From DATCDE01 sp038252405 (GTDB lineage: Bacteria > Actinomycetota > Actinomycetes > Prado026), in assembly GCA_038252405.1 (NCBI GenBank), contig JBBSAJ010000003.1:1-64000 (forward strand): 64,000 bases of DNA, read 5' to 3'. Below are positions 48,554 through 57,187 of this stretch, piece by piece. The notes beneath the pieces are model-generated. The model was not told where the DNA came from. It made no database searches and was given only the letters and a program-made list of their open reading frames with translations. Each line of letters begins with the position of its first letter. Within the stretch, counting starts at the first letter, position 1. A program made the position numbers and the translations under genes.

Positions 48554-49450
48554 GTGAGCGGGGACCTCGGGACCACGGATGTCACGGTGTACCCGAGCCG
48601 CGAGTCCGTCGTCGGCCGGATACCCGTGCACCGAGCGCTCCCCCGCCGCGGTCTGCGCACCGTAGGTCCGTGGTGCTTCGCCGACCACATGGGGCCGGAG
48701 CCGGTCACCGAGACGCAGGGCCTGGACATCGGGCCGCACCCGCATACCGGCCTGCACACCGTCACCTGGCTGCTCGAGGGTGCGGTGCTTCATCGGGACA
48801 GCCTGGGGACCGAGCAGGTGATCCGTCCGGGCCAGCTGAACCTGATGACGGCGGGCTACGGGGTGGCACACGCCGAGGAGGCGACCGACACCTACCGGGG
48901 CGCCCTGCACGGGGTTCAGCTGTGGGTGGCCCAGCCGGACACCCGTCGCGACGGGCCGCCCGGCTTCGAGCACCACGCCGTCCTGCCGCGCGCGGAGGTC
49001 GGCCACAGCGAGCTCACCGTGCTCGTCGGCGAGTTCGCCGGCGCGCGGTCGGTGGCCCGGCAGGACAGCCCGATCGTGGGGGCGGACGCTGTGGTGCGCC
49101 CCGGGACGACGACCTGGCCGCTGCGGCCCGACTTCGAGTACGCCCTGCTCGTTCTGGACGGCGAGCTCTCGGTGGGCCGGCACGTCGTCCGAATGCACAC
49201 GCTTGCCGACCTCGGGACCGGCCGCGCCGAGGTGTCGGTCACCGCCCGCGACACCGCGCGGGTCCTGCTGCTCGGCGGCACCCCGTTCGCCGAGCCGCTG
49301 GTCATGTGGTGGAACTTCGTGGCCCGCACGCACGACGAGATCGACGCCGCCGTCCGGGCCTGGCAGGAGCACGAGGAGCGCTTCGGGCGGGTCGCCTCGT
49401 CGCTGGCTCGGATCCCCGCCCCGCAACCGGTCTGGGGGCCGCGCGACTGA
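48554..49450 (+). CDS. Second pirin family protein
   Basis: A 298-residue bicupin. Metal site region: GPWCFADHMGPE, GPHPHTGLHTVTWLLEGAVLH and GQLNLMTAGYGVAHAEE. The three His and one Glu ligands are recognisable. The C-terminus (GGTPFAEPLVMWWNFVARTHDEI) is of the YhhW type, so it belongs to a different pirin subgroup than the neighbour at 47288. GTG 48554 is the likely start, though no ribosome site is visible; it begins 16 bp after the DUF5302 gene. Confidence 0.88.
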   Translation: MSGDLGTTDVTVYPSRESVVGRIPVHRALPRRGLRTVGPWCFADHMGPEPVTETQGLDIGPHPHTGLHTVTWLLEGAVLHRDSLGTEQVIRPGQLNLMTAGYGVAHAEEATDTYRGALHGVQLWVAQPDTRRDGPPGFEHHAVLPRAEVGHSELTVLVGEFAGARSVARQDSPIVGADAVVRPGTTTWPLRPDFEYALLVLDGELSVGRHVVRMHTLADLGTGRAEVSVTARDTARVLLLGGTPFAEPLVMWWNFVARTHDEIDAAVRAWQEHEERFGRVASSLARIPAPQPVWGPRD

Positions 49451-49496
49451 GGCCCCGCGCGTCGCCGCACCCGTTGGGGTCTGGTACCCAAGGGGG

Positions 49497-50381
49497 GTGG
49501 ATCAGGACGGGAACGGCTGGGTGGAGTGTGCGCGGGGCCACCGGCACTGGGGCCGGCACGGCGCCGCCGGCCTGCTGCTGCACGCCGTGGACGACGCCGG
49601 AGCCGCACGGGTGCTGCTGCAGCACCGGGCCGAGTGGAGCCACCACGGTGGCACCTGGGGGCTGCCCGGGGGCGCGCGCGACAGCCACGAGGACCCGGTG
49701 GCGGCGGCGCTGCGCGAGGCCACCGAGGAGACCGCCCTCGACCGGGGCCGGGTGCGCACCAGACACACCTTCGTCGACGACCACGGCGGCTGGTCCTACA
49801 CGACCGTCTACGCCGACACCCCGAGCCCACTGGCCACCGAGCTCAACCAGGAGAGCATCGCGCTCGACTGGGTGGCGCTTCCGGACGTCGCGTCCCGCGA
49901 GCTGCACCCCGGCTTCGCCGCGAGCTGGGCGACCGTGCAGGCGCGGCCGGCCACCCTGCTGGTGGACGCCGCCAACGTCGTGGGCTCGCGCCCCGATGGC
50001 TGGTGGAACGACCGCGTCGGCGCCACCTCCCGGCTGCTCGCCTCGCTGGACACGCTGCGCGCGCGCACCCTGATCGACCCCGAGGGCGGCACGCGGGTCG
50101 TCGTCCGCGTCGTCGCCGTGGTCGAAGGGCAGGCGCGCTCGGTGGGTGACGCGCCGTGGGCCCAGGCGGTCCGCGCCGACGCCTCGGGGGACGACGCGAT
50201 CGTCACCACCGCCGTGGCCCTGACCGACGCCGGCTCCGAGGTCATCGCCGTCACCGCCGACCGAGGACTGCGCAGCCGGGTCCAGACAACAGCAGTCCAG
50301 GTCGCCGGTCCCGGCTGGCTGCTGGCGCTCACCGGCTGGCGCCGGGCTCCTCCACCCGGCCCTGCAGGCCGGCCAGCGTGA
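49497..50381 (+). CDS. NUDIX hydrolase fused to an NYN/PIN-like domain
   Basis: A 294-residue two-domain protein. The NUDIX domain occupies residues ~10-140 with a near-complete box (GGARDSHEDPVAAAL then REATEET; G-x5-E-x7-REATEE). The rest (~155-290) has the acidic pattern of NYN/PIN-like nucleases: LLVDAANVVGSR, SGDDAIV and VIAVTADRGLRSRV. It could clean a nucleotide and cut RNA, or use one domain to regulate the other. GTG 49497 is the likely start. Its 3' end overlaps the convergent transporter gene by 53 bp. Confidence 0.8.
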   Translation: MDQDGNGWVECARGHRHWGRHGAAGLLLHAVDDAGAARVLLQHRAEWSHHGGTWGLPGGARDSHEDPVAAALREATEETALDRGRVRTRHTFVDDHGGWSYTTVYADTPSPLATELNQESIALDWVALPDVASRELHPGFAASWATVQARPATLLVDAANVVGSRPDGWWNDRVGATSRLLASLDTLRARTLIDPEGGTRVVVRVVAVVEGQARSVGDAPWAQAVRADASGDDAIVTTAVALTDAGSEVIAVTADRGLRSRVQTTAVQVAGPGWLLALTGWRRAPPPGPAGRPA

Positions 50382-51180
50382 CCGCGCCGACCACGGCCAG
50401 CACGAACCCGACCACGGCGACGGGGGCCCAGCCGGTGCGGGCGCGGTCGCCCAGCCAGACCAGGCCGATCAACGCCGGCACAGCGGTCTCCGTAACGACC
50501 AGCGTCCCGGTGGCGCGAGTCGCCGATCCCCGTTGCAGCGCCGTGGTGTAGAGCAGCATCCCGCCGACACCGCCGAGCAGGACGGCGAGTGCGGCCGGGT
50601 CGTGCACCAGCGCGGGGAGCGAGCCGGGGTCACGCACGACCCGCGCCCCGACACCCACGGCGGCGAAGGCCAGGCCGGCCAGGCCACCCAGCGAGGCGGC
50701 CGCCAGCGGCCCAGGGAGCCGGGCGGCCGGCACTCCAGCGGCCACGCTCAGCGCGGCCAATGCCACCATGGCCCAGCGCAGCCCCTCACCGACCGGGTCG
50801 GCTGGTCCCGCGGCTGCCGCGGCCGCCAGCAGGGCCAGCCCGAGGACGACCGCGAGCACGGCCGCCCAGTCGACGGCGCCCAGCCGCTCGCCGAACACCG
50901 GGACCGACAACAGCGCGATGACCGCGAGGTTCGCCGCGATCGCCGCCTCGACCACGAACAGCGGCAGCCCGCGCAGCGCCGCGAGTGACAGGGCGAAACC
51001 CAGGAGGTCCAGGGCCAGACCGGCCACGTACGGACCCTCACGGAGCGCCCGGGCGATCAGCCTCGGATCCAGGCCTTCGCCCTGGTGGGTCCGCCGTGCC
51101 CCGTAGGCCTGCAGCACCGAGCCGGCCCCGTAGCAGATCGCGGTGGCCAGCGCACCGAGCAGCGCGAGCCCGCTAGACAC
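50329..51180 (-). CDS. EamA/DMT-like membrane transporter
   Basis: A 283-residue protein with nine to ten hydrophobic helices in two EamA-like halves (GAGSVLQAYGAR near the start; FVVEAAIAANLAVIALLS; LLYTTALQRGSATRATGTL; VLAVVGAVTLAGLQGR at the end). Proteins of this type export or import small metabolites, or belong to the related NIPA-like magnesium group. The GTG start overlaps the upstream VIT-family stop (GTGTCTAG). Confidence 0.78.
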   Translation of the reverse strand: MSSGLALLGALATAICYGAGSVLQAYGARRTHQGEGLDPRLIARALREGPYVAGLALDLLGFALSLAALRGLPLFVVEAAIAANLAVIALLSVPVFGERLGAVDWAAVLAVVLGLALLAAAAAAGPADPVGEGLRWAMVALAALSVAAGVPAARLPGPLAAASLGGLAGLAFAAVGVGARVVRDPGSLPALVHDPAALAVLLGGVGGMLLYTTALQRGSATRATGTLVVTETAVPALIGLVWLGDRARTGWAPVAVVGFVLAVVGAVTLAGLQGRVEEPGASR

Positions 51181-51901
51181 CCGCGACGCCGGCCAGGTGA
51201 CCGACCAGTGCGGTTACGGCCATCGCGGCGCTGCCGCCGAGCACCACCCGCATCGTCGGACGGACCCAGGAGGTGCCGGCAGCCACGGCCCCGAGAACGC
51301 CGGCCACCGCCAGCCCGACCACTGTGACCGCCACGATGAGCAGGATCCGGGCGGTGCCGCTGGCCGGGCCGAGCATCCCGAGGAAGGGCACCAGCCCGCC
51401 CACGGCGAAGCTCACAGCCGAGGCGAGCGCCGCCTGCCCGGGCCGGGCGTGCGACGCCTCGCTCTGGCCCAGCTCGTCTCGGGCATGGACGGCCACGCGC
51501 TCGTCCAGGTCGCCCTTGCTCAGCTCCTGGGCCACCTGCTCGGCCAGCCCGCGCGACAGTCCGCGCTCCTCGTAGAGGGCGACCAGCTCCGCGAGCTCGG
51601 CCTCGGGCTGGCTGGCCAGCTCGCGGCGCTCCCGCTCGAGGTCGGCCCGCTCCACGTCCCCCTGGGAGCTGACCGAGACCCACTCGCCGGCCGCCATCGC
51701 CATCGCGCCCGCGGTCAGCCCGGCCAGCCCGGCCGTGAGCACGGCGCTGCCATGGGCGCTGCTCGCCGTGGCGACACCGACCATCAGGCTGGACGTCGAC
51801 ACGAGCCCGTCGTTGGCCCCGAGGACGGCGGCCCGCAGCCACCCGGACCGGTGTCCCCGATGTGCCTCACCGTGCGGCGCGAAAAAGGTCATAGAGGCCA
51901 T
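51173..51901 (-). CDS. VIT1/CCC1 family Fe2+/Mn2+ transporter
   Basis: A 242-residue membrane transporter with the VIT1 layout. Helix 1 has LGANDGLVSTSSLMVGVA, then AGAMAMAAGEWVSVSSQGDVE. A cytoplasmic metal-binding helical domain is rich in Glu (ERERRELASQPEAELAELV). Three C-terminal helices include SFAVGGLVPFLGML. It exports or sequesters divalent iron or manganese. ATG 51901 is used, with another in-frame ATG at 51892. It is co-transcribed with the EamA-like gene. Confidence 0.9.
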   Translation of the reverse strand: MASMTFFAPHGEAHRGHRSGWLRAAVLGANDGLVSTSSLMVGVATASSAHGSAVLTAGLAGLTAGAMAMAAGEWVSVSSQGDVERADLERERRELASQPEAELAELVALYEERGLSRGLAEQVAQELSKGDLDERVAVHARDELGQSEASHARPGQAALASAVSFAVGGLVPFLGMLGPASGTARILLIVAVTVVGLAVAGVLGAVAAGTSWVRPTMRVVLGGSAAMAVTALVGHLAGVAGV

Positions 51902-51951
51902 GCTCCACCACGAACGGAGCATCGTTGACGCGAGGCGATGGCCATGAGCTG

Positions 51952-52215
51952 ATGGACGCCGTGAAGCTCACCCTGGACCTGCACGACGTCTACAACCGGG
52001 GCAACGACATCGACCGCGCGCTGCGCGGGATCATGGACGAGGCGGAAGCCAAGAAGGCGAAGCTGGTGGAGATCATCCCCGGCAAGGGCAGCGGCCAGCT
52101 CAAGAAGCGGGTGCTGCGCTACCTGGACCAGCCGGACGTCAAGGCCCGCTACCACCGCGTCGAGAAGGACTCGACCAACTGGGGCCGGATCTTCGTGCAC
52201 TTCCGCTGGAAGTAG
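51952..52215 (+). CDS. Stand-alone Smr domain protein
   Basis: An 87-residue protein consisting of an Smr (small MutS-related) domain. It has the LDLH start motif (KLTLDLHDVYNRGNDIDRAL), the IIPGKGSGQLKKRVLRYL core (GKGSG loop) and the final WGRIFVHFR strand. Smr domains are nucleic-acid nicking or RNA-cleaving modules; in Bacillus and E. coli some act on mRNA at collided ribosomes. ATG 51952 is chosen by alignment to the domain; no strong ribosome site is seen. Confidence 0.82.
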   Translation: MDAVKLTLDLHDVYNRGNDIDRALRGIMDEAEAKKAKLVEIIPGKGSGQLKKRVLRYLDQPDVKARYHRVEKDSTNWGRIFVHFRWK

Positions 52216-52302
52216 CGGGCCCACCGGTGACGGATGTCGTTGGACCCTACCCAGCCTCGCGCAACGTCGGCACGATGGAGCCGACCGACGCGAGGAGGTC
52301 CG

Positions 52303-52500
52303 ATGCCCGACTCAACAACCGTCCGCAACGGCACCTGCAACACCACCGGCAACGCCGTCTACGGCCTCGGTCTGATCGGCGCGCTCATCTACTTCCTGCA
52401 GCAGGCCGACACGTTCTGGGAGTACGTCCTCGCCCTCCTCAAGGCGGTGGTGTGGCCGGCGTTCGTCGTCTACCAGGCGCTCCAGTCCTTCTACGGGTAG
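52303..52500 (+). CDS. Small membrane protein, paralogue of the one at 716
   Basis: A 65-residue protein with a polar N-terminus (MPDSTTVRNGTCNTTGNA) and two hydrophobic segments (VYGLGLIGALIYFLQ and LLKAVVWPAFVVYQAL). GAGGAGGTCCG gives a strong ribosome site. It shares the GNA..VYGLG..GAL and KA-WPAFVV core with the 74-residue protein at 716-940. Similar small proteins are widespread in actinobacteria as hypothetical proteins, to my recollection. Confidence 0.72.
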   Translation: MPDSTTVRNGTCNTTGNAVYGLGLIGALIYFLQQADTFWEYVLALLKAVVWPAFVVYQALQSFYG

Positions 52501-52533
52501 GCGAAGCCAGGGTCGGCTTGTCATCCTGACCGC

Positions 52534-52989
52534 ATGTCGACTCTCTTCACGCACGTCCCCCACCCGCGCATCGAGCAGCGCAAGAAGGTCGGGCCGCCCA
52601 AGGTCGCCGACCAGCTGCCCAAGGACACCGCGATGGCGCGGTTCAACTCCCACGTCGGCCTGCTGATCACGGTGGCGGTGGGCAGCATGTGGGCGGCCTA
52701 CCTGTTCACGCTGCTGGCGCTGATCAGCCTCCCGGCGGCGGTCAAGAGCCACAACGCCATCATCATCGTGGCCTGGATCGCCCAGACCTTCCTCCAGCTG
52801 GTGCTGCTGCCGATCATCATCGTGGGGCAGAACGTCCAGGCGAAGGCCGCCGACAAGCGCTCCGAAGCCACCTATGAGGACGCCGACGCGGTGCTGCACA
52901 CCGCCTTGCAGATCCAGGCGCACCTGGCCGTGCAGGACGTCGAGATCGAGAAGATCGTGGCGGCCGTGGCGGCGATGCAGAAGGGCTGA
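52534..52989 (+). CDS. Two-helix membrane protein, DUF1003-like
   Basis: A 151-residue protein. It has a basic N-terminal arm (PRIEQRKKVGPPKVADQL), two membrane helices (around VGLLITVAVGSMWAAYLF and VAWIAQTFLQLVLLPIIIV) joined by a short polar loop, and a soluble helical C-terminus with VGQNVQAKAADKRSEATYED. The two-helix core ending in a GQN motif resembles DUF1003. Function unknown. It follows the small membrane protein gene by 33 bp and may share its transcript. Confidence 0.68.
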   Translation: MSTLFTHVPHPRIEQRKKVGPPKVADQLPKDTAMARFNSHVGLLITVAVGSMWAAYLFTLLALISLPAAVKSHNAIIIVAWIAQTFLQLVLLPIIIVGQNVQAKAADKRSEATYEDADAVLHTALQIQAHLAVQDVEIEKIVAAVAAMQKG

Positions 52990-53016
52990 CACGCGATTCC
53001 GTGGTGCGAACGTCCT

Positions 53017-53053
53017 GGGTGCGGCGCCGCGCGCGCCCAAGCGGCTAAGCCGC
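53017..53053. terminator. Possible bidirectional terminator
   Basis: Between the convergent genes ending at 52989 and 53056 lie a GC palindrome (GCGGCGCCGC, 53021-53030) and a hairpin GCGGC-TAA-GCCGC (53041-53053). No T-tract follows on either strand, so this is a weak call. Confidence 0.3.
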
Positions 53054-53055
53054 GA

Positions 53056-55482
53056 CTACCCGCCGAGGCGCTGACGACCCGGGACCAACGTGGCCAGGAC
53101 CGTGGCGGCCGCCGCGAGCGGCCGGCCGTTGGCAACCGCCAGCAGGGCCGTCGCCACCGGCGCGCCGACCTTGCCCTGGCTGAGCATCGGCAGCACCCGC
53201 AGCGGCATCTCGTGGACCGCCCGGTCGACCAGCAGGGCCATTGGTCCGTCCTGGTCGCCGCCCACGATCTTGGTGGCCGCCCGCAGCAGGACCTGCACCA
53301 GCGCCCTGGCGACCAGCGACTGGCGCATGGCCGCGAGCGGGGTGTCCATCGTGTACTCGCCCCGGCGTTCGGCGACGTTGCCCGGCAGCGGGCTCCCGTA
53401 CAGCACTTGGAAGGCGGCGCGGTCGAAGCCGTGGGACATCGACAGGTCCCGGTAGGGCGCCAGCCCCGGCCGGTCCGGTGCCGGTGTGGCTCGGCCGGGG
53501 GCCACCTCCAGGTCCGCCCGCGCCCGGATGTCCCGCGAGGACGAGCCCACCCGGATCTCGAACCGGCCGGGCTCGACCGCCCAGCCGTGCTGTTTCCGGT
53601 CCCACACCGCGAACGCGCGCCGGTCCAGGTCGAGGGTGACCGCCTGCGACTCCCCCGGCGCGAGCCGCACCTTGGCGAAGGCCTTGAGCTCCTGCTCCGG
53701 CCGGAAGACCGAGCTCTCGACGTCGTGCACGTACAGCTGCACCACCTCGGCGCCGGCCCGGTCGCCGGTGTTCGTCAGGGTGACCGTCACATTCACCAGC
53801 GGCTCCGCCCCGTCGACCACCTGGGCCCGGCCGAGGTCGAGCCCGGAGTAGCCGAACGTCGTGTAGCCCAGCCCGTGCCCGAACGGGAACAGCACGTCGG
53901 CACCCACCGTGTCGTAGTACCGGTAGCCGACGTACAGGCTCTCCCGGTACTCGACCTGGCGCGGGCCGGTCGGCAGCGCCGAGACCGGGTTGTCCGCCCA
54001 CCGTCGCGGGAACGTCTCGGCCAGCCGGCCGCCCGGCTCGACCGCCCCGAACAGGACGTCGGCGGCCGCGCTGCCACCGGCCTGTCCACCCAGGTAGCCC
54101 TCGACGACGGCCGGGACGTGGGCGACCCACGGCATCTCGACCGGGGCCCCGTTGCTCAGCACCACGACGACGTTCGGGTTGACCTCGACGAGCGCCCGCA
54201 CGAGCGCGTCGTGGCTGTCCGGCAGCCGCAGGTCCGCCCGGTCCACGCCTTCGGTCTCGTACGCCTCCGGCAGACCCACGAACGCGAGCACGACGTCGGC
54301 GTCGCGGGCCGCCGCCCGGGCGACGTCCAGCAGCGCCGGCTGAACCTCGTCCCGGTTACGCAGGTACCCCGCCGCGTAGGTCACCCGGTCCTCGCCGACG
54401 AGCTCGCTGATCGCTGTGAACGCGTCGTCCACCCGGTGCGGGTTCATCAGCGAGCTGCCGGCCCCCTGGTACCGGGGGACGGTCGCGAACTCCCCCACCA
54501 CCGCGACCCGCGTGGACGTCGCCAACGGCAGCAGCCCGCCCTCGTTCTTCAGCAGCACCGTGCCCTCGGCCGCCGCCCGCCGGGCCAACGCGTGATGGGC
54601 ACCCACGTCGTAGGTGTGCCCCGGCTCCCGGGCACCCGCGGTGGCCTCGATCAGGCGCAGCAGCCGCTTGACCGAGGCCTCCAGCGCGGCACTGGCGAGT
54701 CGTCCCTCCTGGACGGCGGCCACCACGCCAGCGTCTCCCTGGCCGGCGAACCCGGGCATCTGCAGGTCGCAGCCGGCCGCGATCGCCGGGGCCCGGTCGA
54801 AGACGGCGCCCCAGTCCGAGACGACGAGGCCGTCGAAGCCCCACTCCTCCCGCAGGATCGTGGTGAGCAGCTCGCGGTGCTCGCTCGCGTGAACACCGTT
54901 GACCTGGTTGTACGCCGCCATCACCGTGGCTGGACGCGCCTCGACGACCGCGCGCTCGAAGCTGGCCAGGTAGATCTCGCGCAGCGCACGCTCGTCGACG
55001 AGCGTGTCGATGCCGTAGCGACGGCTCTCCTGGTTGTTCGCGGCGAAGTGCTTGAGCGAGGCGGCCACACCGGTGCTCTGCAGGCCGCGGATCCAGGCCG
55101 CCGCCAGGGCCGACGACAGCAGCGGGTCCTCGGAGAAGTACTCGAAGTTGCGCCCGCACACCGGGGTCCGCTTGATGTTCGCGCCGGGCCCGAGCAACAC
55201 GCTCACCTGCTGAGCCCGGGCCTCCTCGCCGAGCGCGACCCCGACCTCCTCGACCAGGCCGGGGTTCCAGCTGGCAGCGAGCGCCGACGCCGTGGGGAAG
55301 CAGGTGGCCGGCACGGAGTCGCCGAGCTCGCGGCCGTTGGTGCTGCGCTGCATCCGCACGCCGTGCGGTCCGTCGGTGAGGACGACGGACGGGACGCCGA
55401 GCCGCTCGACCGGCTGCGAGGACCACAAGTCCCGCCCAGCCGTGAGTGCGACCTGCTCCGCCAGTCTCAGCTGCTGGCCCAC
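53056..55482 (-). CDS. Beta-glucosidase-like glycoside hydrolase family 3
   Basis: An 808-residue GH3 enzyme: TIM-barrel domain (~1-290) with ASLKHFAANNQESRR and the nucleophile Asp in LVVSDWGAV (~221), then the GH3 C-terminal domain and a fibronectin-III-like domain near 600-690 (GAEVVQLYVHD, PGRFEIRVGSS). About 100 further residues follow. No signal peptide is seen from GTG 55482, so it is probably intracellular. The open frame extends upstream, but only from this GTG does it match the family start. Beta-linked glucosides or xylosides are the usual substrates. Confidence 0.9.
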   Translation of the reverse strand: MGQQLRLAEQVALTAGRDLWSSQPVERLGVPSVVLTDGPHGVRMQRSTNGRELGDSVPATCFPTASALAASWNPGLVEEVGVALGEEARAQQVSVLLGPGANIKRTPVCGRNFEYFSEDPLLSSALAAAWIRGLQSTGVAASLKHFAANNQESRRYGIDTLVDERALREIYLASFERAVVEARPATVMAAYNQVNGVHASEHRELLTTILREEWGFDGLVVSDWGAVFDRAPAIAAGCDLQMPGFAGQGDAGVVAAVQEGRLASAALEASVKRLLRLIEATAGAREPGHTYDVGAHHALARRAAAEGTVLLKNEGGLLPLATSTRVAVVGEFATVPRYQGAGSSLMNPHRVDDAFTAISELVGEDRVTYAAGYLRNRDEVQPALLDVARAAARDADVVLAFVGLPEAYETEGVDRADLRLPDSHDALVRALVEVNPNVVVVLSNGAPVEMPWVAHVPAVVEGYLGGQAGGSAAADVLFGAVEPGGRLAETFPRRWADNPVSALPTGPRQVEYRESLYVGYRYYDTVGADVLFPFGHGLGYTTFGYSGLDLGRAQVVDGAEPLVNVTVTLTNTGDRAGAEVVQLYVHDVESSVFRPEQELKAFAKVRLAPGESQAVTLDLDRRAFAVWDRKQHGWAVEPGRFEIRVGSSSRDIRARADLEVAPGRATPAPDRPGLAPYRDLSMSHGFDRAAFQVLYGSPLPGNVAERRGEYTMDTPLAAMRQSLVARALVQVLLRAATKIVGGDQDGPMALLVDRAVHEMPLRVLPMLSQGKVGAPVATALLAVANGRPLAAAATVLATLVPGRQRLGG

Positions 55483-55504
55483 CTGCCCATGCTCTCCCGA
55501 ACGG

Positions 55505-55519
55505 CCCCCCGGCGGGGGG
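55505..55519. promoter_or_regulatory. C6/G6 hairpin in a divergent promoter region
   Basis: CCCCCC-GGC-GGGGGG lies midway between the divergent GH3 and acyl-CoA ligase genes, which are only 79 bp apart. It could be an operator or a barrier between the promoters. The role is not known. Confidence 0.35.
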
Positions 55520-55561
55520 TAACTTGGGCGGATTCGGGCCGGCACGACGAGACGGGGAACC

Positions 55562-57139
55562 ATGAGCAGTCCGCTGACCGAGACCGCACGCCAGCACAGC
55601 CTCGGCGACCTGCTGCGCCGCAGCGCGAACCGGTTCCCGGCGAAGCTGGCGGTCAAGTCCGGCGACACCAGCCTCACCTTCGCCGAGCTCGACGCCGCGG
55701 TGTCGCGGACCGCGGCCGCCCTGACCGCCGAGGGCCTGGCCAAGGGGGACCGGCTGGCGCTGCTGTCGCACAACTGCTGGCAGTTCGTCGTGCTGTCCTT
55801 CGCCACTGCTCGGGTCGGCGTGATCCTGGTCCCGGTCAACTTCATGCTGGGGCCGGACGAGATCGGCTACCTCCTCGAGCACAGCGGGGCCACCGCGTTT
55901 GTGGCCGAGGACCTGCTCGTCGACACCGCCGAGAAGGCGATCGCGTCCGCCGGTGCCACCATCACGACCCGCGGGGCGATCCGGCTGTCCGGCGCCGAGG
56001 CACCGGCCGGCTGGACCGACGTCCAGCGTTGGGTCGACCACGACGGCTCGCCCCCGCAGGTGCCAGTCGCGGACGACGACCCGCTGCGGCTGATGTACAC
56101 CTCCGGCACCGAGTCCCGCCCCAAGGGCGCGATCCTGTCCAGCCGGTCGCTGATGTGGCAGTACGTCTCCTGCATCGTGGACGGCGGGATGGAGGGCGAC
56201 GACGTCGAGGTGCACGCCCTGCCGCTGTACCACACCGCGCAGCTGGACTGCTTCCTCGGACCGGACGTCTACCTGGGCGCCACCAGCATCATCCTGCCGG
56301 CCCCCGACCCGGCGGCCCTGCTGCGCACCATCGAGACCGAACGGGTCACCAAGCTGTTCTGCCCGCCCACGGTGTGGATCAGCCTGCTCCGCTCGCCGCA
56401 CTTCGACAGCACCGACCTGAGCTCGCTGCGCAAGGGCTACTACGGCGCCTCGCCGATGCCGGTCGAGGTGCTGCGCGAGCTGCAGCAGCGGCTGCCGGGC
56501 GTCCGGCTGTGGAACTTCTACGGGCAGACCGAGATGGCGCCGCTCGCAACGATCCTCGGCCCGGACGAGCAGGTCAGCCGGGCCGGGTCGGCCGGACGCG
56601 CCGGCCTCAACGTGGAGACCCTGGTGGTGGACGGCGACGACCAGCCGGTCCCGCCCGGCACCGTGGGCGAGATCGTGCACCGCAGCCCGCACGCGACCCT
56701 GGGCTACTACAAGGACGAGGCGAAGACCGCCGAGGCGTACCGCAACGGCTGGTTCCACTCCGGCGACCTCGGTGTCTTGACCGAGGACGGCTACCTCACC
56801 GTCGTCGACCGGAAGAAGGACATGATCAAGAGCGGCGGTGAGAACGTCGCGAGCCGGGAGGTCGAGGAGACCATCTACCTGATGGACGGCGTGGCCGAGG
56901 TGGCCGTCTTCGGCGTCAGCCACCCGCACTGGGTGGAGGCGGTCGCCGCGGCCGTCGTCCCCAAGCCCGGGGTGACGCTGACGGGTGAGGCGGTCATCGC
57001 GCACACCCGCGAGCACCTGGCCGGCTACAAGACGCCGAAGTACGTCGTGATCACCGACTCGCTCCCCCGCAACCCCAGCGGCAAGATCCTCAAGCGTCAG
57101 CTCCGCGAGGAGCACCAGGACCTTGCTCAAGACGGGTGA
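55562..57139 (+). CDS. Acyl-CoA synthetase (fatty-acid-CoA ligase type)
   Basis: A 525-residue ANL-superfamily adenylating enzyme. AMP-binding P-loop YTSGTESRPKGA (~179), the A5 motif WNFYGQTEMAP, the A7 motif GWFHSGDLG, the A8 hinge DRKKDMIKSGGENVAS, and the catalytic Lys in NPSGKILKRQL near the C-terminus are all present. It activates a carboxylic acid to its CoA thioester. It is first of a run with an LLM oxidoreductase and an acyl-CoA dehydrogenase, pointing to degradation of a fatty or alicyclic acid. Confidence 0.92.
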   Translation: MSSPLTETARQHSLGDLLRRSANRFPAKLAVKSGDTSLTFAELDAAVSRTAAALTAEGLAKGDRLALLSHNCWQFVVLSFATARVGVILVPVNFMLGPDEIGYLLEHSGATAFVAEDLLVDTAEKAIASAGATITTRGAIRLSGAEAPAGWTDVQRWVDHDGSPPQVPVADDDPLRLMYTSGTESRPKGAILSSRSLMWQYVSCIVDGGMEGDDVEVHALPLYHTAQLDCFLGPDVYLGATSIILPAPDPAALLRTIETERVTKLFCPPTVWISLLRSPHFDSTDLSSLRKGYYGASPMPVEVLRELQQRLPGVRLWNFYGQTEMAPLATILGPDEQVSRAGSAGRAGLNVETLVVDGDDQPVPPGTVGEIVHRSPHATLGYYKDEAKTAEAYRNGWFHSGDLGVLTEDGYLTVVDRKKDMIKSGGENVASREVEETIYLMDGVAEVAVFGVSHPHWVEAVAAAVVPKPGVTLTGEAVIAHTREHLAGYKTPKYVVITDSLPRNPSGKILKRQLREEHQDLAQDG

Positions 57140-57187
57140 GCGCCACCGACGGTACTGTCGCCTGATCCGCGGGGACGAGAGGGAACG

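Noticed and set aside
53212..56841. 1209-codon frame across the GH3 and acyl-CoA ligase genes
   Set aside because: It covers the antisense of one recognised gene and the wrong frame of another; no motif.
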